From Methylobacterium tarhaniae (GTDB taxonomy: Bacteria; Pseudomonadota; Alphaproteobacteria; Rhizobiales; Beijerinckiaceae), in assembly GCF_001043955.1 (NCBI RefSeq), contig NZ_LABZ01000006.1, positions 1 to 64,000 of the forward strand: a stretch of 64,000 bases of DNA, in the 5' to 3' direction. The position numbers and the translations under genes are program-made. A model generated the notes under the pieces. It was not told the DNA's origin, did not search any database, and worked only from the letters and a program-made list of their open reading frames with translations. Each line of letters opens with the position of its first letter. Positions within the stretch are counted from its first letter, which is position 1. This document shows positions 19,076 through 28,372 of the stretch, piece after piece.

Positions 19076-19385
19076 GCTCCGGCCTCGGGCCATCACGACG
19101 AACGATTATTGCTCAAGATTGCCGCTCTCGCCCAGAGGAAATCGCGCGGAGGTCCTCGGCTCGAGGGCCTGGCTCACCGATCCACGCCGTGCCGAGCCGA
19201 CGCTGGCCTCCGCTCCGGCAATCGTGGCGCGAAGCTTGCTGAGACCGCAAGCGTGACCGTGGCGACCCCGCGTTCCGCCTTGACCGAGCACTCGGACCGG
19301 GGCGAACCTTGTGGGAGAGAGCCGGCTCCCCAGGGGCTCGGGCACGGCTCGCGACAGACAGGCCCCGCAGGCAGGACATGCGCCC
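19076..19385. other. divergent intergenic region
   Basis: 310 bases between the small PilZ gene and the ABC operon. It should hold both promoters. No operator palindrome was recognised. Confidence 0.4.
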
Positions 19386-20978
19386 ATGGACCGCAGGACG
19401 TTTCTGAAAGGCTCGGCCGCCCTCGGCGCGGCCGGCATGGCGCCGCAACTCGCCGCCCCGGCGCTCGCGCAGCCGGCCAAGGTGCTGCGCTTCGTGCCGC
19501 AGGCCAACCTCGCCAACTTCGATCCGATCTGGGGGACGCAATACGTCGTCCGCAACGCCGCCGCCCTCGTCTGGGACATGCTCTACGGCGTCGACGCGCA
19601 GCTCAAGCCTCAGCGCCAGATGGTCGAATCGGAAGAGGTCTCGGCCGACGGCCTGACCTGGACCTTCCGCCTGCGGCCCGGCCTCAAGTTCCACGACGGC
19701 GAGCCCGTCCTGTCGAAGGACGTGGTGGCGAGCCTCACCCGCTGGATGGCCCGCGACCCGATGGGCCTCATGATCCGGGCGGTGCAGACCGAACTCGTGC
19801 CGGTCGACGACCGCACCTTCCGCTGGCAGCTCAAGAAACCGTTTCCCAAGCTCCTGCTGGCCTTGGGCAAGAACAACGCGCCCTGCGCCTTCATCATGCC
19901 GGAGCGGATCGCCAAGACCGACCCGTTCACGCAGATCACCGAGTATGTCGGCTCCGGCCCGATGAAGTTCGCCCGAGCCGAGTGGGTGCCCGGCGCCCGC
20001 GCGGTCTTCGAGAAGTTTACGGACTACAAGCCGCGCGACGAGCCGTCCTCCTGGCTTGCCGGCGGCAAGCGCATGCTGCTCGACCGGGTCGAGTGGGTGA
20101 TCATGCCCGATCCGGCCACCGCCTCGGCGGCGTTGCAGAACGGCGAGGTCGATTGGTGGGAGAACCCGATTCCGGATCTCGTCCCGCTCCTGCGCAAGAA
20201 CACCAACATCAACGTCGATATCGCCGACCCCCTCGGCAATATCGGCTCGTTCCGGATGAACCACCTGCATCCGCCCTTCGACAACCCGAAGATCCGCCAG
20301 GCCGTGCTCATGGGCATGAACCAGGAGGATTACATGCGGGCGCTGATCGGCGACGACGACAAGCTGTGGAAGCCGCTACCCGGGTTCTTCACCCCGGGCA
20401 CCCCGCTCTACAGCGAGGCGGGCGGCGCCAAGATCGGCAAGGGCGACCTCGCGGCGGCCAAGAAGCTCCTGGCGGAGGCCGGCTACAAGGGCGAGCCGGT
20501 GGTCTGCGTGGTGGCGCAGGATCAGTCGATCACCAAGAACATGGGCGACGTGACCGCCGACCTGCTCAAGCAGATGGGCATGAAGGTCGATTTCGTCGCC
20601 ACCGACTGGGGCACGGTGGGCACCCGCCGCGCCTCGAAGGCGCCGCCGTCGCAGGGCGGCTGGAACATGTTCCACACCTGGCATGCCGGCGCCGATTGCA
20701 TCAACCCGGCGGTCTATCCGGCGATCCGGGCCAACGGCGACAAGGCCTGGTTCGGCTGGCCCGACCTGCCGCCGGTCGAGGCCGGCATCGCCGAGTGGTT
20801 CGACGCGGCCGATCCCGCCGCCGAGAAGGCGGCGATCGACAAGGTGAATGCCGCGGCGGTGGCGGGCGGCGTCTACGTGCCGACCGGCTATTTCCTCGGC
20901 TACCAGGCCTGGCGCAAGACCGTGACCGGCGTGGGCAAGGGGCCGTTGCCCTTCACCTGGGGCGTGTCCAAGGCCTGA
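19386..20978 (+). CDS. ABC transporter substrate-binding protein, family 5 (dipeptide/oligopeptide type)
   Basis: A 530-residue periplasmic binding protein with a twin-arginine-type leader (DRRTFLKGSAALGAAG). The family-5 signature region, with VESEEVSADGLTWTFRLRPGLKFHDG, lies near residues 80-105. The start at 19386 gives the leader at the N-terminus; an upstream in-frame ATG at 19311 is not needed. It is the first gene of a run of six on the plus strand. Family-5 proteins bind di- or oligopeptides, nickel or sugars; the amidohydrolase at the end of the operon suggests an N-acylated amino acid or peptide-like ligand. Confidence 0.92.
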   Translation: MDRRTFLKGSAALGAAGMAPQLAAPALAQPAKVLRFVPQANLANFDPIWGTQYVVRNAAALVWDMLYGVDAQLKPQRQMVESEEVSADGLTWTFRLRPGLKFHDGEPVLSKDVVASLTRWMARDPMGLMIRAVQTELVPVDDRTFRWQLKKPFPKLLLALGKNNAPCAFIMPERIAKTDPFTQITEYVGSGPMKFARAEWVPGARAVFEKFTDYKPRDEPSSWLAGGKRMLLDRVEWVIMPDPATASAALQNGEVDWWENPIPDLVPLLRKNTNINVDIADPLGNIGSFRMNHLHPPFDNPKIRQAVLMGMNQEDYMRALIGDDDKLWKPLPGFFTPGTPLYSEAGGAKIGKGDLAAAKKLLAEAGYKGEPVVCVVAQDQSITKNMGDVTADLLKQMGMKVDFVATDWGTVGTRRASKAPPSQGGWNMFHTWHAGADCINPAVYPAIRANGDKAWFGWPDLPPVEAGIAEWFDAADPAAEKAAIDKVNAAAVAGGVYVPTGYFLGYQAWRKTVTGVGKGPLPFTWGVSKA

Positions 20979-20988
20979 GGAAAACCCT

Positions 20989-21930
20989 GTGTTCGGCTTC
21001 CTCGTCAGGCGCGTCCTCGCCGTCATCCCGGTGATGGCGGTGGTCGGGCTGTTCGTGTTCAGCCTGCTCTCGCTCGCCCCCGGCGACCCGGCGGCTCTCA
21101 TCGCCGGCGACCAGGCCTCGCCGGCCGATATCGAGCGCATCCGCGCCTCGCTCGGCCTCGACCGGCCCTTCCTGGTCCGCTTCGGCGAGTGGGCCTGGCG
21201 CATCCTGCACGGGGATCTCGGCACCTCGATCTTCACCAACCTGCCGGTCACCACCATGATCGGGCAGCGGGTGCAGCCGACCGTGTCGCTGATGCTGGTG
21301 ACGCTCGCCTTCGCCGTCCTGGTGGCGGTACCGCTCGGCGTCCTGGCGGCCTGGAAGGCGGGGCGGCTGGTCGATCGTCTCGTGATGGGCGGGGCGGTGC
21401 TCGGCTTCTCGGTCCCGGTCTTCGTCGTCGGCTACCTGCTCGCCTACGTCTTCGCCCTCGAGCTCGGCTGGCTGCCGGCGCAAGGCTACACGCCGATCGA
21501 GCAGGGGATCGGCCCCTGGTTCGCCAGCCTGGTCCTGCCGGCGCTGACTTTGGGCCTCGTCTACATCGCGCTGATCGCCCGGGTCACCCGGGCGACGATG
21601 CTCGACGTGCTGCAACAGGATTACGTGCGCACCGCCCGGGCCAAGGGCGTGGCGCAGGGGAGCGTGCTGTTCGTCCACGCGCTCAAGAACGCCGCGGTGC
21701 CGATCGTCACGGTGATCGGCATCGGCATCGCGCTGCTCATCGGCGGCGCCGTCGTCACCGAGACGGTGTTCGCGATTCCCGGCCTCGGCCGCCTCACCGT
21801 CGATGCGATCCTGCGCCGCGACTACCCGGTGATCCAGGGCGTGGTGCTGCTGTTCAGCTTCACCTACGTGCTGGTGAACCTCGCGATCGACCTCCTCTAC
21901 ACCCTCATCGACCCGAGGATCCGCTATTGA
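20989..21930 (+). CDS. ABC transporter permease (DppB type)
   Basis: A 313-residue inner-membrane permease with about six transmembrane segments. The EAA-type loop, where ATPases dock, is seen around DYVRTARAKGVAQGSVLFVHALKN. The N-terminal FGFLVRRVLAVIPV pattern and the LSLAPGDP stretch are typical of DppB/OppB. The start is GTG at 20989. Its stop overlaps the TTG start of the next permease. Confidence 0.93.
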   Translation: MFGFLVRRVLAVIPVMAVVGLFVFSLLSLAPGDPAALIAGDQASPADIERIRASLGLDRPFLVRFGEWAWRILHGDLGTSIFTNLPVTTMIGQRVQPTVSLMLVTLAFAVLVAVPLGVLAAWKAGRLVDRLVMGGAVLGFSVPVFVVGYLLAYVFALELGWLPAQGYTPIEQGIGPWFASLVLPALTLGLVYIALIARVTRATMLDVLQQDYVRTARAKGVAQGSVLFVHALKNAAVPIVTVIGIGIALLIGGAVVTETVFAIPGLGRLTVDAILRRDYPVIQGVVLLFSFTYVLVNLAIDLLYTLIDPRIRY

Positions 21931-22865
21931 GCGCCGCCCACCCCCTGGGGGGTCAATCTCCGGGACCCGAGGCGCCCCCCGGCCTCGCGGTCGCCGCGCC
22001 GCTGCCCGACCTCTACCCGCCGCGAAAGGCTTACGGCCGGATCCGCCGGACCTGGCGGCGCCACCCGACCATCGTGATCGGCGGCGCCATCCTGCTGATC
22101 GTCGCCCTGATGGCGGTGCTCGCCCCCTATCTCGGCACCGTCGACCCGACGGCGATCGCGCCGTCGCGCCGGACGCGGGCGCCGTCGGCACAGTATTGGT
22201 TCGGCACCGACATGCTCGGGCGCGACCTCTACTCGCGTGTCGTCTACGGCGCCCGGGTCTCGCTCCTCGTCGGCTTCGCGGTGGCCCTCTTCGCCTCGAT
22301 CGCCGGGCTCGTCGTCGGCCTCGTCTCCGGCATGGTGCGATGGGCCGACGGGATCATCATGCGGATCGTCGACGGCCTGATGTCGATCCCGCCCATTCTG
22401 CTGGCCATCGCCCTGATGGCGCTCACGCGGGGCTCGATCGAGAACGTGATCCTGGCGATCACCGTGGCGGAGATCCCGCGCGTCGCGCGGCTGGTGCGCG
22501 GCGTGGTGCTGTCGCTGCGCGAGCAGCCCTATGTCGAGGCCGCGGTGACCACCGGCACCCGCATGCCGATGATCATCTGGCGCCACATCCTGCCCAACAC
22601 CCTCGCGCCGATGACCGTGCAGGCGACCTATATCTGCGCGTCCGCCATGATCGCCGAATCGATCCTCTCGTTCATCGGCGCGGGCGTGCCGCCGGCCACC
22701 CCCTCCTGGGGCAACATCATGGCCGAGGGACGGGCGCTCTGGCAGGTGAAGTTCACCATCATCCTGTTCCCGGCGATCTTCCTGTCCCTCACCGTGCTCG
22801 CCGTGAACCTCGTCGGCGACGGGTTGCGCGACGCCCTCGACCCGCGGATGGCGAAAGATGTGTGA
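21927..22865 (+). CDS. ABC transporter permease (DppC type)
   Basis: A 312-residue permease that pairs with the preceding DppB-type gene. The DppC signatures are visible: a long polar N-terminus, FGTDMLGRDLYSRVVYGARVSL, and a docking loop near EQPYVEAAVTTGTRMPMIIWRHILPN. The likely start is a TTG at 21927 overlapping the TGA stop of the previous gene (TTGA); no ATG or GTG gives a full-length protein. The stop codon is the first three bases of repeat copy 2. Confidence 0.9.
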   Translation: MSAAHPLGGQSPGPEAPPGLAVAAPLPDLYPPRKAYGRIRRTWRRHPTIVIGGAILLIVALMAVLAPYLGTVDPTAIAPSRRTRAPSAQYWFGTDMLGRDLYSRVVYGARVSLLVGFAVALFASIAGLVVGLVSGMVRWADGIIMRIVDGLMSIPPILLAIALMALTRGSIENVILAITVAEIPRVARLVRGVVLSLREQPYVEAAVTTGTRMPMIIWRHILPNTLAPMTVQATYICASAMIAESILSFIGAGVPPATPSWGNIMAEGRALWQVKFTIILFPAIFLSLTVLAVNLVGDGLRDALDPRMAKDV

Positions 22866-23060
22866 GGGCCTGCTTGCCTCCGGCGGTTCTGCCACCCTCC
22901 ATCGTCATCCCGGGGCCGCGCGGCGGAACCCGGGATCCATCACCGCCAACGGTTCGGAGCGAGTCGGACCGCGATCCGCTTCGTTCGTCGACGTCAGCGG
23001 TCACGGATCCCGGATTCTCGGCTGCGCCGAGCCCCGGGATGACGCGCAGGGTGTCGGATC
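22863..23060. repeat. dispersed repeat, copy 2 (right end unclear)
   Basis: It starts with TGAGGGCCTG at the permease stop codon and contains ATCGTCATCCCGGGG, CCCGGGATCCATCACCGCC and, later, an inverted part (ACGGATCCCGGATT and CCCCGGGATGACG). It shares these blocks with the copies at 18495 and 26274, but no matching right inverted end was found, so the boundary given is approximate. It separates the permease from the ATPase genes inside one operon. Confidence 0.6.
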
Positions 23061-23114
23061 CGGGGATGGTTCCACCTTGATCTTGTCGATGATCCCGCCC
23101 CGGAGACGACGCCC

Positions 23115-24107
23115 GTGACGCTCCTCTCCGTCGAGAACCTCCAGGTTCATTTCCGCACGCCGGACGGGGTCAACCGCGCCGTCGACGGCGTCTCCTTCGC
23201 GATTCGAGCCGGCGAGACCCTGGCGATCGTCGGCGAATCCGGCTGCGGCAAGTCGGTGACCTCGATGTCGATCCTGCGGCTCCTGCCCGAGCCGCCGGCG
23301 CGGCTCGCCGGCGCCATCCGGTTCGATGGGCGCGACCTCCTTCAGCTCCCCGAGCGCGAGATGCGCCACATCCGCGGCAACGCCATCAGCGTGATCTTCC
23401 AGGAGCCGATGACCTCGCTGAACCCGGTCCTGACCGTGGGCCGGCAGATCGGCGAGACCCTGCGCCTGCACCAGGGCCTGTCGCGCAAGGACGCTGAGGA
23501 GCGGGCGGTGGAGATGCTGACGCTGGTCGGCATCCCCGAGCCGCGGCGCCGGGTGCGGGAATACCCGCACCAGCTCTCCGGCGGCATGCGCCAGCGGGTG
23601 ATGATCGCCATCGCGCTCGCCTGCTCGCCGAAGCTCCTCATCGCCGACGAGCCGACCACGGCCCTCGACGTGACGATCCAGGCCCAGATCCTCGACCTGA
23701 TGCGCGACCTCAAGCGGCGCGTCGGCGCCGCCATCATGCTGATCACCCACGATCTCGGCGTGGTGGCCGAGGTCGCCGACCGTGTGGTGGTGATGTATGC
23801 CGGCCGCAAGGTCGAGGAGGCGGCGGTCCGCGACCTCTTCCGCTCACCCCGCCACCCCTACACGCGGGGCCTGATGGGCGCCGTTCCGCGCCTCGGCGCC
23901 GCCGAGCAGCCGGGTGCGCCGCAGCGCCTCGCCGAGATCCCCGGCATGGTGCCGAGCCTGAAGACCCGCATCGACGGCTGCGTCTTTGCCGGCCGCTGCC
24001 CCTCCGCCACCGATCTCTGCCGCAGCCACGCCCCGGCATTGGAGCCGAAGGCGCCGGGCCACCTCGCCGCCTGCCACTATGCGCCGAAGGACGCGCTCGC
24101 CGCGTGA
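23115..24107 (+). CDS. ABC transporter ATP-binding protein (DppD type)
   Basis: A 330-residue ATPase. Walker A is GESGCGKSV (near residue 40), the ABC signature is LSGGMRQR, and Walker B is LLIADEPT. The C-terminal oligopeptide-transporter domain carries the usual cysteine cluster ([15 protein letters not shown]). The start is GTG at 23115. Its stop overlaps the start of the next ATPase gene (GTGA), which ties the two subunits together. Confidence 0.94.
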   Translation: MTLLSVENLQVHFRTPDGVNRAVDGVSFAIRAGETLAIVGESGCGKSVTSMSILRLLPEPPARLAGAIRFDGRDLLQLPEREMRHIRGNAISVIFQEPMTSLNPVLTVGRQIGETLRLHQGLSRKDAEERAVEMLTLVGIPEPRRRVREYPHQLSGGMRQRVMIAIALACSPKLLIADEPTTALDVTIQAQILDLMRDLKRRVGAAIMLITHDLGVVAEVADRVVVMYAGRKVEEAAVRDLFRSPRHPYTRGLMGAVPRLGAAEQPGAPQRLAEIPGMVPSLKTRIDGCVFAGRCPSATDLCRSHAPALEPKAPGHLAACHYAPKDALAA

Positions 24108-25099
24108 CCACGCCCCTTCTCGCGGTCGACGACCTGCGCAAGCACTTCCTCCTCGGCGGCGGCCTGCTCGGCCGCCATGCCCGCAGCCTCAAGGCGGTGG
24201 ACGGCGTCTCGTTCACCCTCGAGAAGGGCGAGACCCTCTCCCTCGTCGGCGAATCCGGCTGCGGCAAGTCCACGGTCGCCCGCAGCCTGATGCGGCTGTT
24301 CCCGCCGACCTCCGGCCAGGTGGTGCTCGGGGGCCGACGCATCGACGATTTGTCGGCCGGGGCGCTCCGCCCCCTGCGCCGGCGGATCCAGATGGTCTTT
24401 CAGGATCCGTTCTCCTCGCTCAATCCCCGGATGCGGGTGCGCGACATCCTGGCCGAGCCGATCCGCAATTTCGGCCTGGCCCGGAACCGCGCCGATCTCG
24501 ACGGGCGCCTCGCCGCCCTGATGGAGCGGGTCGGCCTGCCGCGGGAGGCCCTGTCGCGGTTCCCGCATGAATTCTCCGGCGGCCAGCGCCAGCGCATCGG
24601 CATCGCCCGGGCGCTTGCCGCCGAGCCCGACCTGATCATCTGCGACGAGGCGGTCTCGGCCCTCGACGTCTCGGTCAAGGCGCAGATCGTCAACCTGCTG
24701 CAAGACTTGCAGAAGGAACTGGACTTGGCGCTCCTGTTCATCTCGCACGACCTCGCCATCGTCGAGCACATGACCCACCGGGTAGCGGTGATGTATCTCG
24801 GCAAGATCGTCGAGATCGGCCCGCGCCGCGAGATCTTCCTGGCGCCCCGGCACCCCTACACCCAGGCTCTGCTCTCCGCCGTTCCGGTGCCGGAGCCCGA
24901 TGCCGGCCGCACCCGCATCGTGCTGCGCGGCGACGTGCCGAGCCCGATCAACCCGCCCGCCGGCTGCCGCTTCCACACCCGCTGCCCGCACGCCTTCGAG
25001 CGTTGCCGCACCGAGGAGCCGCGACTCGATCCGGTCGGCGGAGACCATTTCGCCGCCTGCCACCTCGACGGCGCCGCCCTGCCGGCGCAGGCCGCGTGA
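24104..25099 (+). CDS. ABC transporter ATP-binding protein (DppF type)
   Basis: A 331-residue ATPase, the second of the pair. Walker A is GESGCGKST, the signature is FSGGQRQR, Walker B is [12 protein letters not shown], and the C-terminal oligopeptide domain has the cysteine motif [15 protein letters not shown]. The start is GTG at 24104, overlapping the previous stop by four bases. It powers the importer with the DppD-type partner. Confidence 0.94.
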   Translation: MTTPLLAVDDLRKHFLLGGGLLGRHARSLKAVDGVSFTLEKGETLSLVGESGCGKSTVARSLMRLFPPTSGQVVLGGRRIDDLSAGALRPLRRRIQMVFQDPFSSLNPRMRVRDILAEPIRNFGLARNRADLDGRLAALMERVGLPREALSRFPHEFSGGQRQRIGIARALAAEPDLIICDEAVSALDVSVKAQIVNLLQDLQKELDLALLFISHDLAIVEHMTHRVAVMYLGKIVEIGPRREIFLAPRHPYTQALLSAVPVPEPDAGRTRIVLRGDVPSPINPPAGCRFHTRCPHAFERCRTEEPRLDPVGGDHFAACHLDGAALPAQAA

Positions 25100-25136
25100 C
25101 CGGTTTTCCACAGTGTTCAAGATCAGGAACAGAATT

Positions 25137-26276
25137 GTGCAGCACGAGCTGATCCTGCGGGGCGCCCGCATCATCGATCCCTCGCAGAACCACGACGGCA
25201 TCGCCGATGTCGCCTTCACGAACGGCCTTGTCTCGGGCTTCGGCCGCGACCTGCCCGTTGGGGAGGGGTCGGTGGTCCGGGAAATGAACGGGGCGATCGT
25301 CACCCCGGGCCTCATCGACCTGCACACCCACGTCTATTGGGGCGGCACCTCGCTCGGCATCGACGCCGACGCGTTCTGCCGGCTCTCCGGCGTCACCACC
25401 TCGGTCGATACCGGCAGCGCCGGGCCCGGCAACTTTCCGGGTTTCCGCAAGCACGTGATCGAGCGCTCCGAGGCCCGCATCCTCGCCTACCTGCACGTCT
25501 CGTTCGCGGGCATCTACGGCTTCTCCAAGACCGTGATGGTCGGCGAGAGCCAGGACATGCGCCTGATGGCGCCCCGCGAGGCGGTCGCGGTGGCGGAGGC
25601 CAACCGCGACGTGATCATCGGCATCAAGGTCCGGGTCGGCGCCCACGCCTCGGGCACGCAAGGCACGGCGCCCCTCGAGATCGCCCTCCAGGTCGCCGAG
25701 GAGACCGGCCTGCCGCTGATGGCCCATATCGACGAGCCGCCGCCGAGCTACGAGGCGGTGCTGGCGATGCTGCGCCCCGGCGACGTGCTCACCCACGCCT
25801 TCCGGCCGTTCCCGAACTCACCCGTCACCGCGCAAGGCGCCGTGAAGCCCGCGGTCCGCGAGGCGCGCGAGCGCGGCATCCTGTTCGACATCGGCCACGG
25901 CAAGGGCTCCTTCGCCTTCAAGACCGCCCGGGCCATGCTGGCCGGCGGCTTCCACCCGGACACGATCTCGTCGGACGTGCACGCCCTCTGCATCGACGGC
26001 CCTGCCTTCGACCAGGTCACCACGATGTCGAAGATGCTCTGCCTCGGGATGAGCCTCAACGAGGTCGTCGCCGCCGTGACGGTGAATGCCGCGGTGGCGC
26101 TCAAGCGCATGGAATACGGCACCCTGAAGGTCGGGGCGCTCGGCGACGCGACGGTGCTCGCCGTGCGCGAGGGCGCCTTCGACTACGTCGACGTGCTGGG
26201 CGAGCACATGACCGGGGACCGGCGGATCACGTCGGAGGGTGTGGTGCTGCGCGGGCGGTGGTGGCATCCGATCTGA
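25137..26276 (+). CDS. amidohydrolase/deacetylase family metallohydrolase
   Basis: A 379-residue protein of the amidohydrolase superfamily (dihydroorotase-like branch). Metal-site motifs are visible: DLHTHVYWG, HIDEPP, a second His cluster at DIGHGKGSF, and SSDVHALC with the catalytic Asp. The start is GTG at 25137 behind AGGAAC, 37 bases after the DppF-type stop. The position at the end of a dipeptide-type ABC operon suggests that it hydrolyses the imported ligand, for instance an N-acyl amino acid or a cyclic amide. Its stop codon lies in repeat copy 3. Confidence 0.87.
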   Translation: MQHELILRGARIIDPSQNHDGIADVAFTNGLVSGFGRDLPVGEGSVVREMNGAIVTPGLIDLHTHVYWGGTSLGIDADAFCRLSGVTTSVDTGSAGPGNFPGFRKHVIERSEARILAYLHVSFAGIYGFSKTVMVGESQDMRLMAPREAVAVAEANRDVIIGIKVRVGAHASGTQGTAPLEIALQVAEETGLPLMAHIDEPPPSYEAVLAMLRPGDVLTHAFRPFPNSPVTAQGAVKPAVREARERGILFDIGHGKGSFAFKTARAMLAGGFHPDTISSDVHALCIDGPAFDQVTTMSKMLCLGMSLNEVVAAVTVNAAVALKRMEYGTLKVGALGDATVLAVREGAFDYVDVLGEHMTGDRRITSEGVVLRGRWWHPI

Positions 26277-26515
26277 GAGCCTGTCCGAGCGATTGCGCCG
26301 ACCGACCTGGTATGCACGCCGCAAACTCTCAGTGTCGTCCCGGGCCTCGTCGAAGACGGGAAACCGGATCCATCACCGCCGACGGCACAGAACAAGGCGG
26401 CCTGCATTCCGCCTCATCCTGAGACGTCGACAGTGATGGATCCCGGGGTCCGCTGGGAAAGGCCCCCGAACGACGAGGCGGTTTCGGAGTCGGCCGGCCG
26501 CATCAAACAGGCTCT
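26274..26515. repeat. dispersed ~242-bp repeat with inverted ends, copy 3
   Basis: TGAGAGCCTG (26274-26283) at the left, containing the stop codon of the amidohydrolase gene, and CAGGCTCT (26508-26515) at the right. Inside are CGGATCCATCACCGCCGACGG and the inverted GTGATGGATCCCGGGG. The right end ATCAAACAGGCTCT is the exact reverse complement of the left end of copy 1 (AGAGCCTGTTTGAT), so the two outer ends come from the same family. Confidence 0.65.
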
Positions 26516-26573
26516 TCGGACAGCGCTATTATGATATGGAAGGATTCGTCAGTGACATCACCGGATCTCCCAT

Positions 26574-27143
26574 ATGCCAATCTCCGAGAGCTACCGCCAG
26601 CAGAACGCCGAATTGCATAACCGCTATGCGTCATATGGCACGTCAAGCAAAAGGTGGCATGACAAGGTCAACGAACTCTCGGAAAAGCTCAATCCAAAAA
26701 GCATTCTTGATTACGGATGCGGCAAAGGATTGCTGGCGGCAGGCCTTCCGGCACTGTCGATCCGCGAATATGACCCTGCCATTCCAGGTAAGGACAAAAT
26801 ACCGGAATCTGCCGATCTCGTAATATGCACCGATGTGCTGGAGCATGTCGAGCCGGATATGCTTGAAGCGGTACTTTCAGACCTGGCAAGGGTCACGCAA
26901 CTCTGCGCATTTCTCAATATCGCGATCCGTCCGGCAAAGAAGGTACTTTCCGATGGCCGGAACGCTCATCTCATTATCGAGCCTCCGGAATGGTGGCAGG
27001 CGCATATCGAGCGGTTCTTCACGATACTCAGCTGGGATGTCGTTCCGCAAATGGAGGTGAATGCGCTCGTTGCTCCGACGGCGCAGGCTGAAGCGATACT
27101 CTCACAATTAGCTCTGCCTGGGCACGTCGATGTCGGACGGTAA
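26574..27143 (+). CDS. small SAM-dependent methyltransferase
   Basis: A 189-residue protein with motif I as ILDYGCGKGLLAAGL (about residues 44-58) and ICTDVLEHVEPD (about 84-95), the usual end of the class I methyltransferase core. The fold is compact, with no added domain. Base composition is lower in GC than the flanking chromosome, which suggests acquisition. It sits alone between repeat copy 3 and a decayed region. Substrate unknown. Confidence 0.8.
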   Translation: MPISESYRQQNAELHNRYASYGTSSKRWHDKVNELSEKLNPKSILDYGCGKGLLAAGLPALSIREYDPAIPGKDKIPESADLVICTDVLEHVEPDMLEAVLSDLARVTQLCAFLNIAIRPAKKVLSDGRNAHLIIEPPEWWQAHIERFFTILSWDVVPQMEVNALVAPTAQAEAILSQLALPGHVDVGR

Positions 27144-27594
27144 GCTGGAGCGATGCTGGCAGCCGGGGCAGTGAATGGACGGGAGCAGGTTTTTGAACCG
27201 CCGCACGGCGTTGCCGTCAATCGCGCCCCAGCGACTTTCCGCCGCCCGTTCGCGGGCTCGATCTCGCCCGAGATCATCGAGAACGCCGTCAACCGCAATC
27301 GTGGGCCGCTGGACTCCCTGCGCCACGGCGTCACCCGGAACCTCAAATGCGTGCTCGGTAGCGCTCAGCCATCTTCGCTTGGCGCCTCAAAGTCGAGCGG
27401 CTTGCTCGTCGCGCCCTCGCTGATCCATATTGATGTCAGTGCGTCATATAATTGAGTTGAGCCCCGCGCTAACATCGACTGCAATGCGCGGGTCCATGCG
27501 CCGGGGATGCGCAGCAGGCTCGAATGTCGCGCGCTCCACTTCGCCTGGCCGATCAGCAGGATCTCGGTGGCTCATAGAACCCCATGCCATATAG
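27144..27594. other. intergenic, possible gene debris
   Basis: 451 bases with several short open frames on both strands but none with a ribosome site or recognisable motif. It lies between an acquired methyltransferase and a frameshifted gene and could be remnants of older insertions. Confidence 0.4.
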
Positions 27595-28046
27595 TTAACA
27601 GCCAACACGGGTGCCGTCGGGGCTCTCGCCGATCGGTATCCATGACCGCGTTTGCATCCGGACTTGGCCGAAAGCCTGATTGTAGGTGAGATCCCCGAAG
27701 ACGAACTGCCCGCGCCGGCCGTTGCTGAGCGCCACGAGGGCCGACCCGGTCATGAGGCCGGCCTGCCGCGTGACGATCGCCTCGCCCCGCACTCGGGCGC
27801 CGCAGGTCACCGGGATCACGATCGTGGGGTTGGGGTCGCGCACCGACCAAGTGCCGGCGCAGCGGATCGACCCCGGGAAGGCCACCCAGAACTCGCCCAC
27901 GCCGTTGCCGTAGCCTACCCGGCTGCGGCGCTGCCGTTCAGGAGCTGCCCAGTGATCGGGACGGCAAAGATCGACGCGGGCCGCGCACTCGCCAGGCCAG
28001 CCAGGAACACGATGACGAGGAGGGGAGAGAGACGAAAGCGGTTCAT
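27595..28046 (-). pseudogene. frameshifted gene for a secreted protein
   Basis: On the minus strand an ATG at 28046 opens a clear signal peptide (RLSPLLVIVFLAGLASA) that runs into a stop near 27917 after SAAAG. The body (GYGNGVGEFWVAFPG onward, about 105 residues with a conserved-looking TCGARVRGEA region) continues in another frame to a TAA at 27595. One extra G in the GGG run near 27918-27920 would join both parts. It is therefore either a real pseudogene or a homopolymer sequencing error. The intact product would be a periplasmic protein of about 150 residues, function unknown. Confidence 0.6.
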
Positions 28047-28236
28047 GCGCACCAGCCACCCGGTACACGTCGACAGAACCTCACCTCCACTCAGCCTGCG
28101 CCGACCACCCGGCCGTCATACCCTGTCTATGCAGAAGCGAGATCGACGGCACACAATGGTGGATGTCCGCAGAGCGTTTGGGCCGAATGACCTGACCTAA
28201 CCGTCAAGGAGATATTCTGAATATTGAAAAATTATT

Positions 28237-28253
28237 TGGCGGAGAGAGAGGGA
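28237..28253. repeat. left attachment site direct repeat
   Basis: A 17-bp copy of the tRNA-Ser 3' end (complement of TCCCTCTCTCTCCGCCA), identical to 40225-40241. Sequence beyond it on both sides differs from the tRNA site, so this is the outer core repeat left by integration. Confidence 0.88.
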
Positions 28254-28318
28254 CGATACGCCCAAGGTTGCCTAAGCCCTTGAGCCATTGAGATAGCAGC
28301 GTTTTTTCTCCTTGAAAT

Positions 28319-28350
28319 GGGGGACACACCGGGGGACAGAGTGGGGGACA
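28319..28350. promoter_or_regulatory. three GGGGGACA repeats, left end (probable integrase arm sites)
   Basis: GGGGGACAC (28319), GGGGGACAG (28331) and GGGGGACAA (28343) recur at an exact 12-base spacing, 20 bases before the integrase start. The same motif in the same spacing lies inside the right end at 40132-40164. Position and symmetry fit arm-type binding sites of the integrase; overlap with the integrase promoter region would also allow self-repression. Confidence 0.6.
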
Positions 28351-28372
28351 ACTCCCATCTGAGCCCTCGTTG

